Assembly (NCBI GenBank): GCA_041666685.1
Contig: JBAYGJ010000004.1
Coordinates: 1-41,671 of the forward strand
Origin: JBAYGJ01 sp041666685
GTDB taxonomy: Bacteria > Patescibacteriota > Patescibacteriia > UBA10025 > JAHIVO01
Reading direction: 5' to 3'
Length of the DNA stretch: 41,671 bases
A program made the translations under genes and the position numbers. The notes below the pieces were generated by a model that was not told the DNA's origin, did no database searches, and saw only the letters and a program-made list of their open reading frames with translations. Below, in pieces: positions 8,836-17,240 of this stretch. The stretch's first letter is position 1. Every line of letters starts with the position of its first letter.

Positions 8836-9738
8836 ATGCTGGTCCAAAAATCAGGATTGTCAAAAAGAACAAAAATATTACTCATAATTTTTTGCGCACT
8901 CATGCTGCCGGCGGGCTATTTCGTGTACAGCACTTATTTTGCCAAACCGTCAGATACGGGCGCGGCCTTGACCGGTGAGCAGACTGTCATCGAGCAACCG
9001 GTAGTGGTCCAGCCGCTGAATGAAGGGTTATTGAACGACGCCCAGGTGGGGACCTTCACCGGAAAAAGCGTTGCCGGCTTCGCTGAGCAGCAGTCCGGCA
9101 TATACCTTGATGAAACAGTGCCCCTTGCTCCTGAGAAAATTACTGTTACCAACCCTGGTACGGGCGGACGGTTATTGGTTGCGTGGCAGCTGCCAGTCCA
9201 GAAAAATTTCGCCAAGGTAAAAGTATACCGATCTGAGGCAGTCGGAGTGATCGGTGATGAGGTGTACGCTGTCGAAGTCAGGACGTCTGATATCCGAATG
9301 AATTTTTCCGATCATAGTTTGGTCAATCAAAAAATTTATTATTATCACGTGGTGACGGAGAATGCGAAAGGGGCCGTATCGCAGAACAATGAACAGTATC
9401 CCGGCACCCCGAGTGATACCTTTCCGCCTGCCGCGCCTCTCAATGTGACCGTGATAAATGTGGCGGACAGTCAGGTGAAGATTTCCTGGATTGTACCGCT
9501 GGACCCCGATTTCAGCGCCGTCCATATTTACAAATCGAACCAACGCGGAGTGTTGGGCGTTTTAATAGATCCGGACATCCAGGGAGAGAAGGGGAACGGT
9601 GAGTATGCTTTGGATGCCGTCACGCCAAATACGCCGTACTATTATACCGTGACCAGCGTCGATGCCAGCGGCAATGAGTCTTCGACTGATGTGATGGCTG
9701 CACCCTACCGGTCAAATCCTTTTGAGCCTTCGCTATAA
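8836..9738 (+). CDS. Membrane-anchored protein with two fibronectin-III domains, in the pilP slot
   Basis: 300 aa. One N-terminal membrane segment (about 14-33, ILLIIFCALMLPAGYFV) is followed by a ~55-residue linker and two fibronectin type III repeats: about 97-190 (APEKITVTNPGTGGRLLVAW...KIYYYHVVTENAKG) and 195-290 (PAAPLNVTVINVADSQVKISW...PYYYTVTSVDASGNES). No lipobox and no PilP beta-sandwich are seen. It sits exactly where pilP lies in pilMNOPQ operons. Patescibacteria have no classical outer membrane or PilQ secretin, so an extracytoplasmic FnIII stalk partner of PilNO is a reasonable inference. The FnIII calls are firm; the pilus role rests on position only. Confidence 0.8.
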   Translation: MLVQKSGLSKRTKILLIIFCALMLPAGYFVYSTYFAKPSDTGAALTGEQTVIEQPVVVQPLNEGLLNDAQVGTFTGKSVAGFAEQQSGIYLDETVPLAPEKITVTNPGTGGRLLVAWQLPVQKNFAKVKVYRSEAVGVIGDEVYAVEVRTSDIRMNFSDHSLVNQKIYYYHVVTENAKGAVSQNNEQYPGTPSDTFPPAAPLNVTVINVADSQVKISWIVPLDPDFSAVHIYKSNQRGVLGVLIDPDIQGEKGNGEYALDAVTPNTPYYYTVTSVDASGNESSTDVMAAPYRSNPFEPSL

Positions 9739-9747
9739 ATAATTTCC

Positions 9748-11499
9748 ATGCCCGAAACTGACACACAACAAAGAAAAACCGTTATCGATGTCATAATCGA
9801 ACAGGGTCTGATCCCTCCAGACAAGCTGGCGGATTTGCAGTCCCAGACGCACAGCGAGGCGGAACTGCTGGAGCAGATTACTAAACGCGGATATGTTGCG
9901 GAAGAAGATCTGGCAAAAGCAAAAAGCAAAGTGCTCGGCGTGCCGTATATGGATCTGTTTGGGAAGAATATCTCCCAGTCGATCCTGAAAATTGTCCCGC
10001 GTGAATTGTCGGAAAATTACCATGTTATCGCTTTCAGCCGCCTGAACAACGAAGTAAATGTGGCAATGGTCGACCCTGGTGATTTCCGGGCGATCGAAGC
10101 GATCGAATATATTGCCCGGGAAAATAGCTATAAGATAAAATATTTCATTATTTCATTGAGCGGATATCAGTATGCTGCCAAACAGTTCGCCACACTCGGA
10201 TCCGAGGTGGAGGAGGCGCTGGCCGGATCTGACGAGCGGCATGAGGATACCCTTGAGGCCATGCTTGGCCAGGAAAAAGGCATGGAGGAAGTGGTCAAGT
10301 CTGCGCCGGTGTCAAAAATGGTTTCAGTGATATTGCGCCATGCCGTCGAGGGGAAGGCGTCGGATATCCACATAGAACCCGTTGAGAATGAGACGCGCGT
10401 CCGGTATCGTGTTGACGGTGTGCTGCATACGTCATTGGTACTGCCGAAATATGTGCACTCGGCCATCATCGCCCGCATCAAAGTGCTGTCAAATCTGAAG
10501 CTTGACGAAACTAGGGTCCCTCAGGACGGGCGGTTCAGGACGGAATGGGGTGGGCGCGTGATCGATTACCGCGTTTCCACGCTGCCGTTGTTTTCAAACG
10601 AAAAAGTCGTAATGCGTATTTTGGACCGGGCCGCGGTCGTTTTGGACCTGGAAAAGCTGGGTTTTGAGGGGCGCGACCTTGAGGTGATGAAACGATCCGT
10701 TGAAAAGAACGTCGGCATGATTTTGCTCACCGGGCCGACCGGTTCAGGAAAATCAACCACCCTTTCCGCGTTATTGACCATCCTGAATGACGATTCGATC
10801 AATATCATCACGCTGGAAGATCCGGTGGAATACTACATCAATGGGATCAATCAATCCCAGATCAATCCGGAGGTGGGGCTGACGTTTGCCGCCGGTTTGC
10901 GGTCGATCCTGCGGCAGGATCCGGATATCATCATGGTCGGCGAAATCCGCGATAACGAAACGGCTGAATTGGGCGTGCATGCCGCCCTGACGGGCCACTT
11001 GGTATTGACTACCCTGCACACCAATGACGCGTTCGGTGCCATTCCGCGTCTGATTGACATGAAAATCGAACCTTTTTTGATCACCGCCTCATTGACCACG
11101 GTCGTAGCCCAGCGTTTGGTCCGCCGCCTGTGCCCCTATTGCCAGAAGGAGGTCGAGCTCCCTGCTGAATTGAAGAAAAAGGTTGAAAAAGTGCTGTCGA
11201 CTATTCCGGCGGAAATCCTCAAAGCCCGCGTTGGCGATAATGCCGCCAAGCTCCTTTTCCATGACGGCCAGGGTTGTATCCGGTGCGAAAATACCGGGTA
11301 TAAGGGGCGGATTCTGATTGACGAAATTATTGAAATCGACGAGGAGCTGAAGAACGTCATTGTCACGAATCCGACGATTGAGGCTATTAAAGAGACGGCC
11401 AAACGGCAGAATATTCTGTCTATGGCCCAGGACGGGGTACTGAAGGCGTTGGAGGGGAAAACCTCACTGACGGAAGTGCTGCGCGCCACCCAAACATAA
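9748..11499 (+). CDS. pilB: Type IV pilus extension ATPase PilB
   Basis: 583 aa, normal for PilB/GspE. It powers pilin polymerisation as a cytoplasmic hexamer on the PilC platform. An N-terminal GspE/MshEN-like domain (about 1-150) precedes the ATPase core: Asp box with DIHIEP, Walker A GPTGSGKS at 329-336, Walker B region DPDIIMVGEIRD at 391-402, His box GHLVLTTLHTND, and a Zn site with Cys462, Cys465, Cys510 and Cys513 (CPYC and CIRC), which favours PilB over PilT. A TTLSALL segment follows Walker A. No pilT retraction ATPase is in the window. The gene is 9 nt after its neighbour and has no SD. Confidence 0.95.
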   Translation: MPETDTQQRKTVIDVIIEQGLIPPDKLADLQSQTHSEAELLEQITKRGYVAEEDLAKAKSKVLGVPYMDLFGKNISQSILKIVPRELSENYHVIAFSRLNNEVNVAMVDPGDFRAIEAIEYIARENSYKIKYFIISLSGYQYAAKQFATLGSEVEEALAGSDERHEDTLEAMLGQEKGMEEVVKSAPVSKMVSVILRHAVEGKASDIHIEPVENETRVRYRVDGVLHTSLVLPKYVHSAIIARIKVLSNLKLDETRVPQDGRFRTEWGGRVIDYRVSTLPLFSNEKVVMRILDRAAVVLDLEKLGFEGRDLEVMKRSVEKNVGMILLTGPTGSGKSTTLSALLTILNDDSINIITLEDPVEYYINGINQSQINPEVGLTFAAGLRSILRQDPDIIMVGEIRDNETAELGVHAALTGHLVLTTLHTNDAFGAIPRLIDMKIEPFLITASLTTVVAQRLVRRLCPYCQKEVELPAELKKKVEKVLSTIPAEILKARVGDNAAKLLFHDGQGCIRCENTGYKGRILIDEIIEIDEELKNVIVTNPTIEAIKETAKRQNILSMAQDGVLKALEGKTSLTEVLRATQT

Positions 11500-11530
11500 T
11501 GAAATAATAATTTTCTAATTAATATTTTAT

Positions 11531-11917
11531 ATGGCAAACACGAAAGATTCAAAAATAAAAATTGTCTTGATTGAGGATGACGCTTTTTTGGCCGGCATGT
11601 ACGTAGCCAAGCTGAATCTGGAAAATTTCGAGGTGCATCTGGCACCGGACGGCGAAAAAGGCCTCCGGATGGCCCAGGCGGAAGTACCCTCGATAATATT
11701 ATTGGACATTATATTGCCTAAGATGAGCGGTTTCGATGTGCTGAAGAGCCTGAAAGAAGATCCGACAACCAAAAATATCCCTGTTATTTTACTGACTAAT
11801 TTGGGACAGCGTGACGATGTGCAGAAGGGTCTGGATTTGGGTGCGTCTGACTACCTCATCAAAGCGCATTTCATGCCCTCTGAAGTGGTGGATAAGATTA
11901 AGAAACTCGTAAAGTAA
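11531..11917 (+). CDS. Receiver-only response regulator between pilB and pilC
   Basis: 128 aa, one CheY-like receiver domain and no output domain. Acidic pocket Glu15/Asp16/Asp17, phospho-acceptor Asp59 (LLDIILP), Thr89 (LLTN) and Lys111 (YLIKA) are all present, so it should be phosphorylatable. Its position between the extension ATPase and the platform protein suggests it acts on pilus assembly, like PilG/PilH in other systems, but no histidine kinase is encoded here. A close paralogue is at 35288-35695; both share the LTNLGQ...DV.KG..LGA.DY.IKA pattern. Confidence 0.9.
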   Translation: MANTKDSKIKIVLIEDDAFLAGMYVAKLNLENFEVHLAPDGEKGLRMAQAEVPSIILLDIILPKMSGFDVLKSLKEDPTTKNIPVILLTNLGQRDDVQKGLDLGASDYLIKAHFMPSEVVDKIKKLVK

Positions 11918-11930
11918 CTGACAACGTTTC

Positions 11931-13139
11931 ATGGCTGATTTTTCCTACAAAGCACGAAGCCTGACCGGGGACCTATTGAGCGGCGTTGTGGTCGCCCCGT
12001 CCGAGAATGTCGCGTACGGCATGCTGCGCGACAAGAATCTTTTTATTGTCGAATTAAAGGAGCAGAAAAAGATAAAACTGTTCAGCGGGGGCTTGTCGTT
12101 CGGGAAACAGGTCAAGACGAAGGAAGTGGTCATGTTTTCCCGCCAGCTGTCCGTCATGATCTCGTCGAATGTGCCAATCGTCCGCGCCCTCAAAGTGCTG
12201 ATCAGGCAGACTGAAAACAACAGCTTCAAGTCCATCATTTCCGATATTGCCGACGAGGTTGACGGCGGCGCCAAGCTGTCGCAATCATTGGGACGCTACC
12301 CAAAGGTGTTCTCGAATTTTTTCATCCAGATGGTCAGGTCTGCGGAAACGACCGGCCGGCTGGACGAGATATTGGTGTATTTGGCTGATCAGTCGGAGAA
12401 AGACTATGACATGATGGCAAAAGCCCGAGGCGCCATGATATATCCGGCCTTCATTCTGTCTGCATTAGGCGGGGTCGGGGTCATGATGATGGTTTTTGTT
12501 CTGCCGCAGATCACGTCCATTTTTGAGTCGTCCAGTACGCAGTTGCCTCTGCCGACCAGGATTTTGATGGGCCTGAGCGGTTTCCTGACCGGGTATTGGT
12601 GGATAATTTTTTTGGCCGTCATCGGCCTGGTTATCGGGTTTCGGTACGTATCACGGACAGAGGAGGGGAGAAAACGGATTGACCTGTTAAAATTGAAAAT
12701 GCCGATCTTCAGTCCGATCTTCAGCCGTCTCTATATCGCCAGGTTTTCCCGTTCGCTGTCGACGCTTCTTGCGTCCGGCGTGACTCTGACGCAATCATTG
12801 GACATCACCTCTGACATCGTCGGAAATTCGATTTATCATCAGCTGATCCAGGACACCATCAAGCAGGTTGAGGCCGGCGCGTCCATCACCACCATTTTCA
12901 TAAAAAGCAAGGACGTGCCGATCATGCTGTCGCAGATGATGAGTGTTGGCGAGCAATCCGGCCAATTGGACAAGATATTGCTGAAGGTGTCGGAATTCTA
13001 TACACGTGAGCTTGAAAATTCCCTGGCCAATTTAACCACCCTGATCGAGCCGATTATTATGGTCATTATGGGGGTGGCAGTCGGGTTTCTGGTAGCGGCC
13101 ATTATTATGCCTATTTACAACATGTCGAATGCCATATAG
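11931..13139 (+). CDS. pilC: Type IV pilus platform protein PilC (GspF family)
   Basis: 402 aa, standard length. Two repeated GspF domains can be seen: the first from about 65 (KEVVMFSRQLSVMISSNVPI), the second from about 265 (ARFSRSLSTLLASGVTLTQSLDI). Hydrophobic segments lie near 163-195, 215-240 and 368-395. The N end ADFSYKARSLTGDLLSGVV is typical. PilC is the inner-membrane platform that couples PilB ATP hydrolysis to pilin insertion. It follows the receiver gene by 13 nt and is followed at once by the pilin promoter, whose -35 starts 4 nt after the stop codon. Confidence 0.95.
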   Translation: MADFSYKARSLTGDLLSGVVVAPSENVAYGMLRDKNLFIVELKEQKKIKLFSGGLSFGKQVKTKEVVMFSRQLSVMISSNVPIVRALKVLIRQTENNSFKSIISDIADEVDGGAKLSQSLGRYPKVFSNFFIQMVRSAETTGRLDEILVYLADQSEKDYDMMAKARGAMIYPAFILSALGGVGVMMMVFVLPQITSIFESSSTQLPLPTRILMGLSGFLTGYWWIIFLAVIGLVIGFRYVSRTEEGRKRIDLLKLKMPIFSPIFSRLYIARFSRSLSTLLASGVTLTQSLDITSDIVGNSIYHQLIQDTIKQVEAGASITTIFIKSKDVPIMLSQMMSVGEQSGQLDKILLKVSEFYTRELENSLANLTTLIEPIIMVIMGVAVGFLVAAIIMPIYNMSNAI

Positions 13140-13142
13140 CTT

Positions 13143-13171
13143 TTGACAAGTTGAGGAAAATGTGCTATTAT
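13143..13171 (+). promoter_or_regulatory. Consensus promoter P1 for the pilin gene
   Basis: TTGACA (13143-13148), 17-nt spacer, TATTAT (13166-13171), preceded by an extended -10 TGTGC. It is among the closest matches to consensus in the window, and gives a leader of about 165 nt. Confidence 0.85.
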
Positions 13172-13239
13172 TAAGATAGTAATATTGGACTTTTGCTCTT
13201 TTTTATCCATAAATCCTCCGCTCAACTTCTGCTAGTTTT

Positions 13240-13248
13240 TGCTATTAT
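13240..13248 (+). promoter_or_regulatory. Possible second pilin promoter P2 (extended -10)
   Basis: TGC directly followed by TATTAT (13243-13248), the same core as P1. No good -35 is found 17 nt upstream. Transcription would start near 13255, right at the foot of the first leader hairpin, which supports it. Confidence 0.5.
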
Positions 13249-13255
13249 GGCCAAG

Positions 13256-13337
13256 CACGGGTCAAACGGATCCGTGATCTGTGAAAGCCATGACAAATAA
13301 AAATTGTCAGCAGTTTGCGGACCATCGAAAGGGGGTG
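13256..13337 (+). promoter_or_regulatory. Pilin leader: two hairpins and a strong SD
   Basis: An 8-bp hairpin CACGGGTC/GATCCGTG (13256-13263 with 13269-13276; loop AAACG, one G-U pair) is followed by TGACAA/TTGTCA (13291-13296 with 13304-13309; loop ATAAAAA). GGGGGTG at 13331-13337 is a good SD, 7 nt before the ATG at 13345. Stable 5' hairpins of this kind often protect an abundant mRNA; a regulatory RNA is also possible. Confidence 0.6.
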
Positions 13338-13344
13338 AAAATAA

Positions 13345-13809
13345 ATGAATAAAAAAGGTTTTACATTAATTGAGTTATTGGTGGTTATCGCCATCATCGG
13401 TATTTTGGCGACCATTGGGTTAGTCGCCCTGAACGGTGCCCGTGAAAAGGCCCGCGACGCGACCAGAAAATCTGACATTTCTCAGGTGAAGACAGCGTTG
13501 GTGCTGTATGCTGATGACAATGGAGCAGCCTATCCGATAGCATTAGCCGATGATTATACTGTGCTTGACAGTGCATTAGTGTCAGATTATATCTCCAAAT
13601 TACCATCTGATCCGACAGCAAGTGGGACATATCATTATCTTTCATGCCCAACTACTGGATCACCGGTAATAACTAATGGCGCGTATGTATTGTGGGCAAA
13701 TTTGGAATCCCCACCGAGTACTTTTTTCTGGGTTGACTCGTTAGGCGGTTCTGATGATAAGGTAGAAACAATGCCAACAACTGGCATAGCGTGTGATGTC
13801 ACGCCATAA
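13345..13809 (+). CDS. Type IV prepilin, probable major pilin
   Basis: 154 aa. The leader MNKKG is cut before Phe in G|FTLIELLVVIAIIGILATIGLVAL, with Glu at mature position 5, as PilD requires. The hydrophobic alpha1-N helix is followed by a globular domain with two cysteines (LSCPTT and IACDVTP near the C end) that could form the D-region disulfide. It has its own consensus promoters, a stable leader, a strong SD and a terminator, unlike the other pilins here, so I take it as the abundant major pilin. The pilin class is certain; 'major' is inferred from these signals. Confidence 0.9.
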   Translation: MNKKGFTLIELLVVIAIIGILATIGLVALNGAREKARDATRKSDISQVKTALVLYADDNGAAYPIALADDYTVLDSALVSDYISKLPSDPTASGTYHYLSCPTTGSPVITNGAYVLWANLESPPSTFFWVDSLGGSDDKVETMPTTGIACDVTP

Positions 13810-13853
13810 GAGCTCGTTCAGTTCATTAGTATTCAGAAATTACAGATATCAAT

Positions 13854-13887
13854 ACAAAAAGCGTTTCTTAACCGGAGCGCTTTTTGT
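13854..13887 (+). terminator. Intrinsic terminator after the pilin gene
   Basis: A 10-bp stem ACAAAAAGCG/CGCTTTTTGT with a 14-nt loop; T- and A-rich arms make it look active in both directions. It isolates the pilin transcript from the glycan cluster. Confidence 0.8.
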
Positions 13888-13889
13888 GT

Positions 13890-13923
13890 TTGGGGTATTC
13901 GGTAAATAATGGTATAATTTACC
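13890..13923 (+). promoter_or_regulatory. Promoter of the glycan cluster with an operator-like palindrome
   Basis: TTGGGG (13890-13895), 17-nt spacer, TATAAT (13913-13918), with extended -10 TGG. A perfect 7-bp inverted repeat GGTAAAT/ATTTACC (13901-13907 and 13917-13923) straddles the -10, as a repressor operator would. The start codon of wzm is 24 nt after the -10 and lacks an SD. Confidence 0.7.
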
Positions 13924-13941
13924 GAGATTTACTATAGTATT

Positions 13942-14712
13942 ATGCTGTCAGCTAGAAAAAAAAATTATTGGAATCTAGTAGGGGAACTGGCCATAGCTGA
14001 TTTCAAACTTCGCTACCAGGGTTCTGTGTTGGGATATGCGTGGTCTTTAGTGAAACCTTTACTACTATTCAGTATTTTGTACCTGGTATTTTCTATTTTT
14101 TTGCGTTTCGATATCCGGCATTACAACCTGTACCTTCTTCTTGGCGTCATCCTTTGGGGTTATCTAGCCGAGGGCACGACTAATTCCATTAATAATTTGA
14201 TCGGAAAAGGGGGGCTCATTTCCCACGTTTATTTCCCCCGGTCAATTATTGTTGTGGCTTCAACAATGACTTCATTAGTGACGCTGCTTCTCAATCTGGC
14301 GGTCTTTGCGGTATTTTTTGTTTTTTCCGGCGTCCCTTTTTCTATGGTAATTTTTTTGTTCATCCTTTTTTTGGTTGAATTATATTTTATTGTGCTCGGT
14401 CTGGGATTCTTAGTATCTTCATTGAATATTAAATTCCGCGACCTGTCGCATATTTGGGAAGTGCTGCTGCAGATCGGCTTCTGGGCTACGCCGATCATTT
14501 ATTCGATCGGAATGATTCCGGCCAAATTCCATTTTTGGTACTATATGAATCCGATGACACGCATTATCCAGTATTCACGTGACGCCGTAATTTACGGGAA
14601 AGTTCCTGACGTAACAGGCATTGCAGCGTCGATTTTTCTGACGGTCATAATTTTTACGGTGGGCTATTTGGTATTTAAGCAACGCGAACCTTACTTTGCC
14701 GAGGAATTATAA
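13942..14712 (+). CDS. wzm: ABC-2 polysaccharide export permease (Wzm-like)
   Basis: 256 aa with six hydrophobic segments and the family pattern: an amphipathic N-terminal helix (ELAIADFKLRYQGSVLGYAWSL), the LKPLL-type entry, and the conserved ATPIIYSIGMIPA near 185. It pairs with the downstream ATPase to flip a lipid-linked polysaccharide across the membrane. First gene of the glycan cluster, 2 nt before the ATPase gene, and driven by the promoter at 13890-13918. Known from O-antigen and teichoic-acid export; the substrate here is unknown, and Patescibacteria are not expected to carry LPS. Confidence 0.9.
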   Translation: MLSARKKNYWNLVGELAIADFKLRYQGSVLGYAWSLVKPLLLFSILYLVFSIFLRFDIRHYNLYLLLGVILWGYLAEGTTNSINNLIGKGGLISHVYFPRSIIVVASTMTSLVTLLLNLAVFAVFFVFSGVPFSMVIFLFILFLVELYFIVLGLGFLVSSLNIKFRDLSHIWEVLLQIGFWATPIIYSIGMIPAKFHFWYYMNPMTRIIQYSRDAVIYGKVPDVTGIAASIFLTVIIFTVGYLVFKQREPYFAEEL

Positions 14713-14714
14713 CT

Positions 14715-16097
14715 ATGGATGAACCGATCATAAAAATACGTGCTGTTTCAAAGTTTTTTAAAATCCCCCATGAACGGCGGCATACGCTCAAGGAACATTT
14801 TGTAAATATTTTTCGCCGGCGGGAATTCGAAAAGTTTCAGGCGTTGCAAAATGTCAGTTTTGAAATGAAAAAAGGCGAGTTCCTGGGCATCATTGGCCGG
14901 AATGGTTCGGGGAAGTCCACGCTTTTAAAAGTCATTGCCGGTATTTTGAAGCCAAATGCAGGCCAGGTGATTGTTAATGGCACGATCGCCCCATTTCTCG
15001 AGCTCGGCGTCGGTTTTCAGGGTGATTTGTCAGCCCGGGACAATGTATATCTGTATGGCGCCATCTTGGGATTGTCGCGCAAAGAAATAGACAGTAAGTT
15101 TGCAAGCATAATCAAGTTCGCCGAACTGGAAAATTTTGTTGACCAGAAACTGAAAAATTTTTCCTCCGGCATGCAGGTCCGACTGGCCTTCAGTACGGCC
15201 ATACAGGCGGAGGCGGATATTCTATTACTCGACGAAGTGCTCGCGGTGGGAGATTTGAATTTCCAAAAAAAGTGCTATGAGGTGTTTAAGGATTATAAAA
15301 TTGGCGGTAAGACGATAATTTTTGTTAGCCATAATCTATCAGCAATCCAACAATTTTGTTCTAGTGTTTTAGTCTTGCAGGATGGACAGTTGATGTATAG
15401 GGGCAGCGCTTCCGAAGCGATTAGACACTATCAGCAAGGCGAGGGTAAATACCAGACATTGTGGAACAAACTTGCACAGCAACAGAACAGCCTTGATTAT
15501 ATTCTGCCAAATAGGAATGCAGCGCAGTTTTGGCGTGAGGGGGAGCAGGAAGCGGTACGTCTTGAAAAATTGTATATTCCAGATTCAACTGTTTTGGAAA
15601 TTGGGGTGGGTGTCGGCAGGATTTTGAAGTATGTGGGCAGGCGTGCAAAAAAAGTTATTGGCATAGACGTCAGTCAAGAATATATCAATCAAGCCAAAAA
15701 TAATTTAATTGATGATAAAAGAATCAAGGATTTTAAATTAATTCTCACGGATGGCACCACAATTCCAGTACCAGATAATTCGGTTGATCTTGTTTATTCT
15801 ATTAATACTTTTCTCCATTTAAACATTGAAGATGTTGCAAAGTATCTCAAAGAGGCGAGGCGGATTCTGAGGAAAAATGGACGAATATTTATTATATTGC
15901 CAAATAATGAATCGAAATACTATGCAGTAACCGAATTGCAGGGCTTTACGCATAGATTTGACCGGCAGGATATTATTGAAATCATGCGGACTGCGGGTTT
16001 TGAACATTATACTATTAAGAAAGGGAAGCTGGTCGGCTATGCCAGTCTGGTGCCTGAAGAGGAAATGCCGGAATATATAATTTCAGGGAATGTATAA
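14715..16097 (+). CDS. wzt: Wzt-like ABC ATPase fused to a SAM methyltransferase
   Basis: 460 aa in two parts. Residues 1-240 are the export ATPase: Walker A GRNGSGKS at 61-68, signature FSSGMQVRLAF from 149, Walker B DILLLDE at 169-174 and switch His206; the sequence resembles KpsT/Wzt/TagH. Residues ~268-440 are a class I methyltransferase: motif I VLEIGVGVGR at 293-302, acidic VIGIDVS at 314-320, DLVYSINTFLHL and a RILRKNGRIFIILP motif. Some Wzt proteins carry a C-terminal glycan-binding domain; here a methyltransferase occupies that place. Inferred: the enzyme modifies the glycan end (or a lipid intermediate) as it is exported. The frame is continuous, with no sign of a sequencing join. 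Confidence 0.9.
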   Translation: MDEPIIKIRAVSKFFKIPHERRHTLKEHFVNIFRRREFEKFQALQNVSFEMKKGEFLGIIGRNGSGKSTLLKVIAGILKPNAGQVIVNGTIAPFLELGVGFQGDLSARDNVYLYGAILGLSRKEIDSKFASIIKFAELENFVDQKLKNFSSGMQVRLAFSTAIQAEADILLLDEVLAVGDLNFQKKCYEVFKDYKIGGKTIIFVSHNLSAIQQFCSSVLVLQDGQLMYRGSASEAIRHYQQGEGKYQTLWNKLAQQQNSLDYILPNRNAAQFWREGEQEAVRLEKLYIPDSTVLEIGVGVGRILKYVGRRAKKVIGIDVSQEYINQAKNNLIDDKRIKDFKLILTDGTTIPVPDNSVDLVYSINTFLHLNIEDVAKYLKEARRILRKNGRIFIILPNNESKYYAVTELQGFTHRFDRQDIIEIMRTAGFEHYTIKKGKLVGYASLVPEEEMPEYIISGNV

Positions 16098-16100
16098 AGT

Positions 16101-17240
16101 ATGAAGATATTAGTCACCAATTTTTATTTGGAAAATCTGACGGGTTCAGAGCTCTATACAATTGATCTGTGCCGCGCCTTGAAACAGAAGGGGCATGAGG
16201 TTGTTGTCTATGCCCCAATTTCCAATGGCGTGGCAGATATGATTAACACCGAGGGGATGAGAGTGGTTAAGGATATTGGAGAGATAAAAAATGAGACTTT
16301 TGACGTTATACATGTGCACCATAATATTTGCGCCCTGATGGTTCGAAGTTTTTTTCCTAATATACCAATGGTTTTTTTGAGCCATGGCATAATTCCTGAT
16401 CTTGAACAACCGCCTTCGATTGATTTGAATATTTCTAGATTTATCGCAGTCAGCGAAGAGGTAGAATCTAATTTAGTAGAAAAACATCACGTCCCACCGC
16501 ATAAAGTCGAAATTATTCGAAATTTTGTAGACACGGACAGGTTTCAGCCAACACGACCAATTAATAATGTGATACGAAAAGTTTTAGTTATCAGTAATCA
16601 TTATGGCGGTCAGCAAAAGGAAGTAATCGAAGGTGCCTGTAAAACGGCAAGTATTGATTTAGAGGTGATCGGCATGGGCACCAAACCCGTGCTAAACGTA
16701 GCGGATTACATCAATCGGGCAGATTTAGTGATTACCTTAGGCCGGGGAGTATTGGAGGCCATGGCTTGCGGCCGCGAGGTGATAGTCTATGATTATCTCG
16801 GAGGCGACGGCATAATTCGCCAGAATAATTTTCCTGATATCAGGAGCCATAATTTTTCCGGCAGAAAGTGGGCGCGACAATACAGTAGTAATGATTTAGT
16901 AAAGGAAATAAAAAAATTTGACGCTCAACAGGCGAGTATTAACCGCCAGCTCATTTTAAAGGAGCATAGTCTGCTCGATACAACAGAAAGGCTATTGGCA
17001 ATATATGGTAAGGCACAGGAAGAGTTTCACAATATTGATATCAAACTCCCGAGTATTGAGATTAATTTTCTCCTACAACAACTCAGTAAAACTTTAAGTG
17101 ACCTGAGGAGTTATTCGGACGACAATAAGAGTCTCAGGAGCCGTCTGGAGCAGATCGAGAGTTCCCCCTCCTGGCGACTCGCTTCTTTTTTGCATAAGCT
17201 GAGATTGAAAATACCAATTATAAAAAATATTAAAAGATGA
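16101..17240 (+). CDS. Glycosyltransferase, GT4-like (GT-B fold)
   Basis: 379 aa. The N half begins MKILVTNFYLENLTGSELYTIDLCRAL, the usual GT4 acceptor-domain start, and includes FDVIHVHHN. The middle has FIAVSEEVESNLV and VEIIRNFVDTDRF. The C half carries ADLVITLGRGVLEAMACGREVIVYD, the E-x7-E-like nucleotide-sugar region. The last ~30 residues hold the tail motif SSPSWRLASFLHKLR, which recurs in the next protein. The 3' end overlaps the next start (ATGA at 17237-17240), implying coupled translation. Donor and acceptor sugars cannot be told. Confidence 0.85.
   Translation: MKILVTNFYLENLTGSELYTIDLCRALKQKGHEVVVYAPISNGVADMINTEGMRVVKDIGEIKNETFDVIHVHHNICALMVRSFFPNIPMVFLSHGIIPDLEQPPSIDLNISRFIAVSEEVESNLVEKHHVPPHKVEIIRNFVDTDRFQPTRPINNVIRKVLVISNHYGGQQKEVIEGACKTASIDLEVIGMGTKPVLNVADYINRADLVITLGRGVLEAMACGREVIVYDYLGGDGIIRQNNFPDIRSHNFSGRKWARQYSSNDLVKEIKKFDAQQASINRQLILKEHSLLDTTERLLAIYGKAQEEFHNIDIKLPSIEINFLLQQLSKTLSDLRSYSDDNKSLRSRLEQIESSPSWRLASFLHKLRLKIPIIKNIKR

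Noticed and set aside
13256..13325. A GEMM-I (c-di-GMP-I) riboswitch in the pilin leader.
   Set aside because: AAAGCC and GTCAAAC look similar by eye, but the consensus ACGCAAAGCC and the P1 core do not align; plain hairpins explain the region better.
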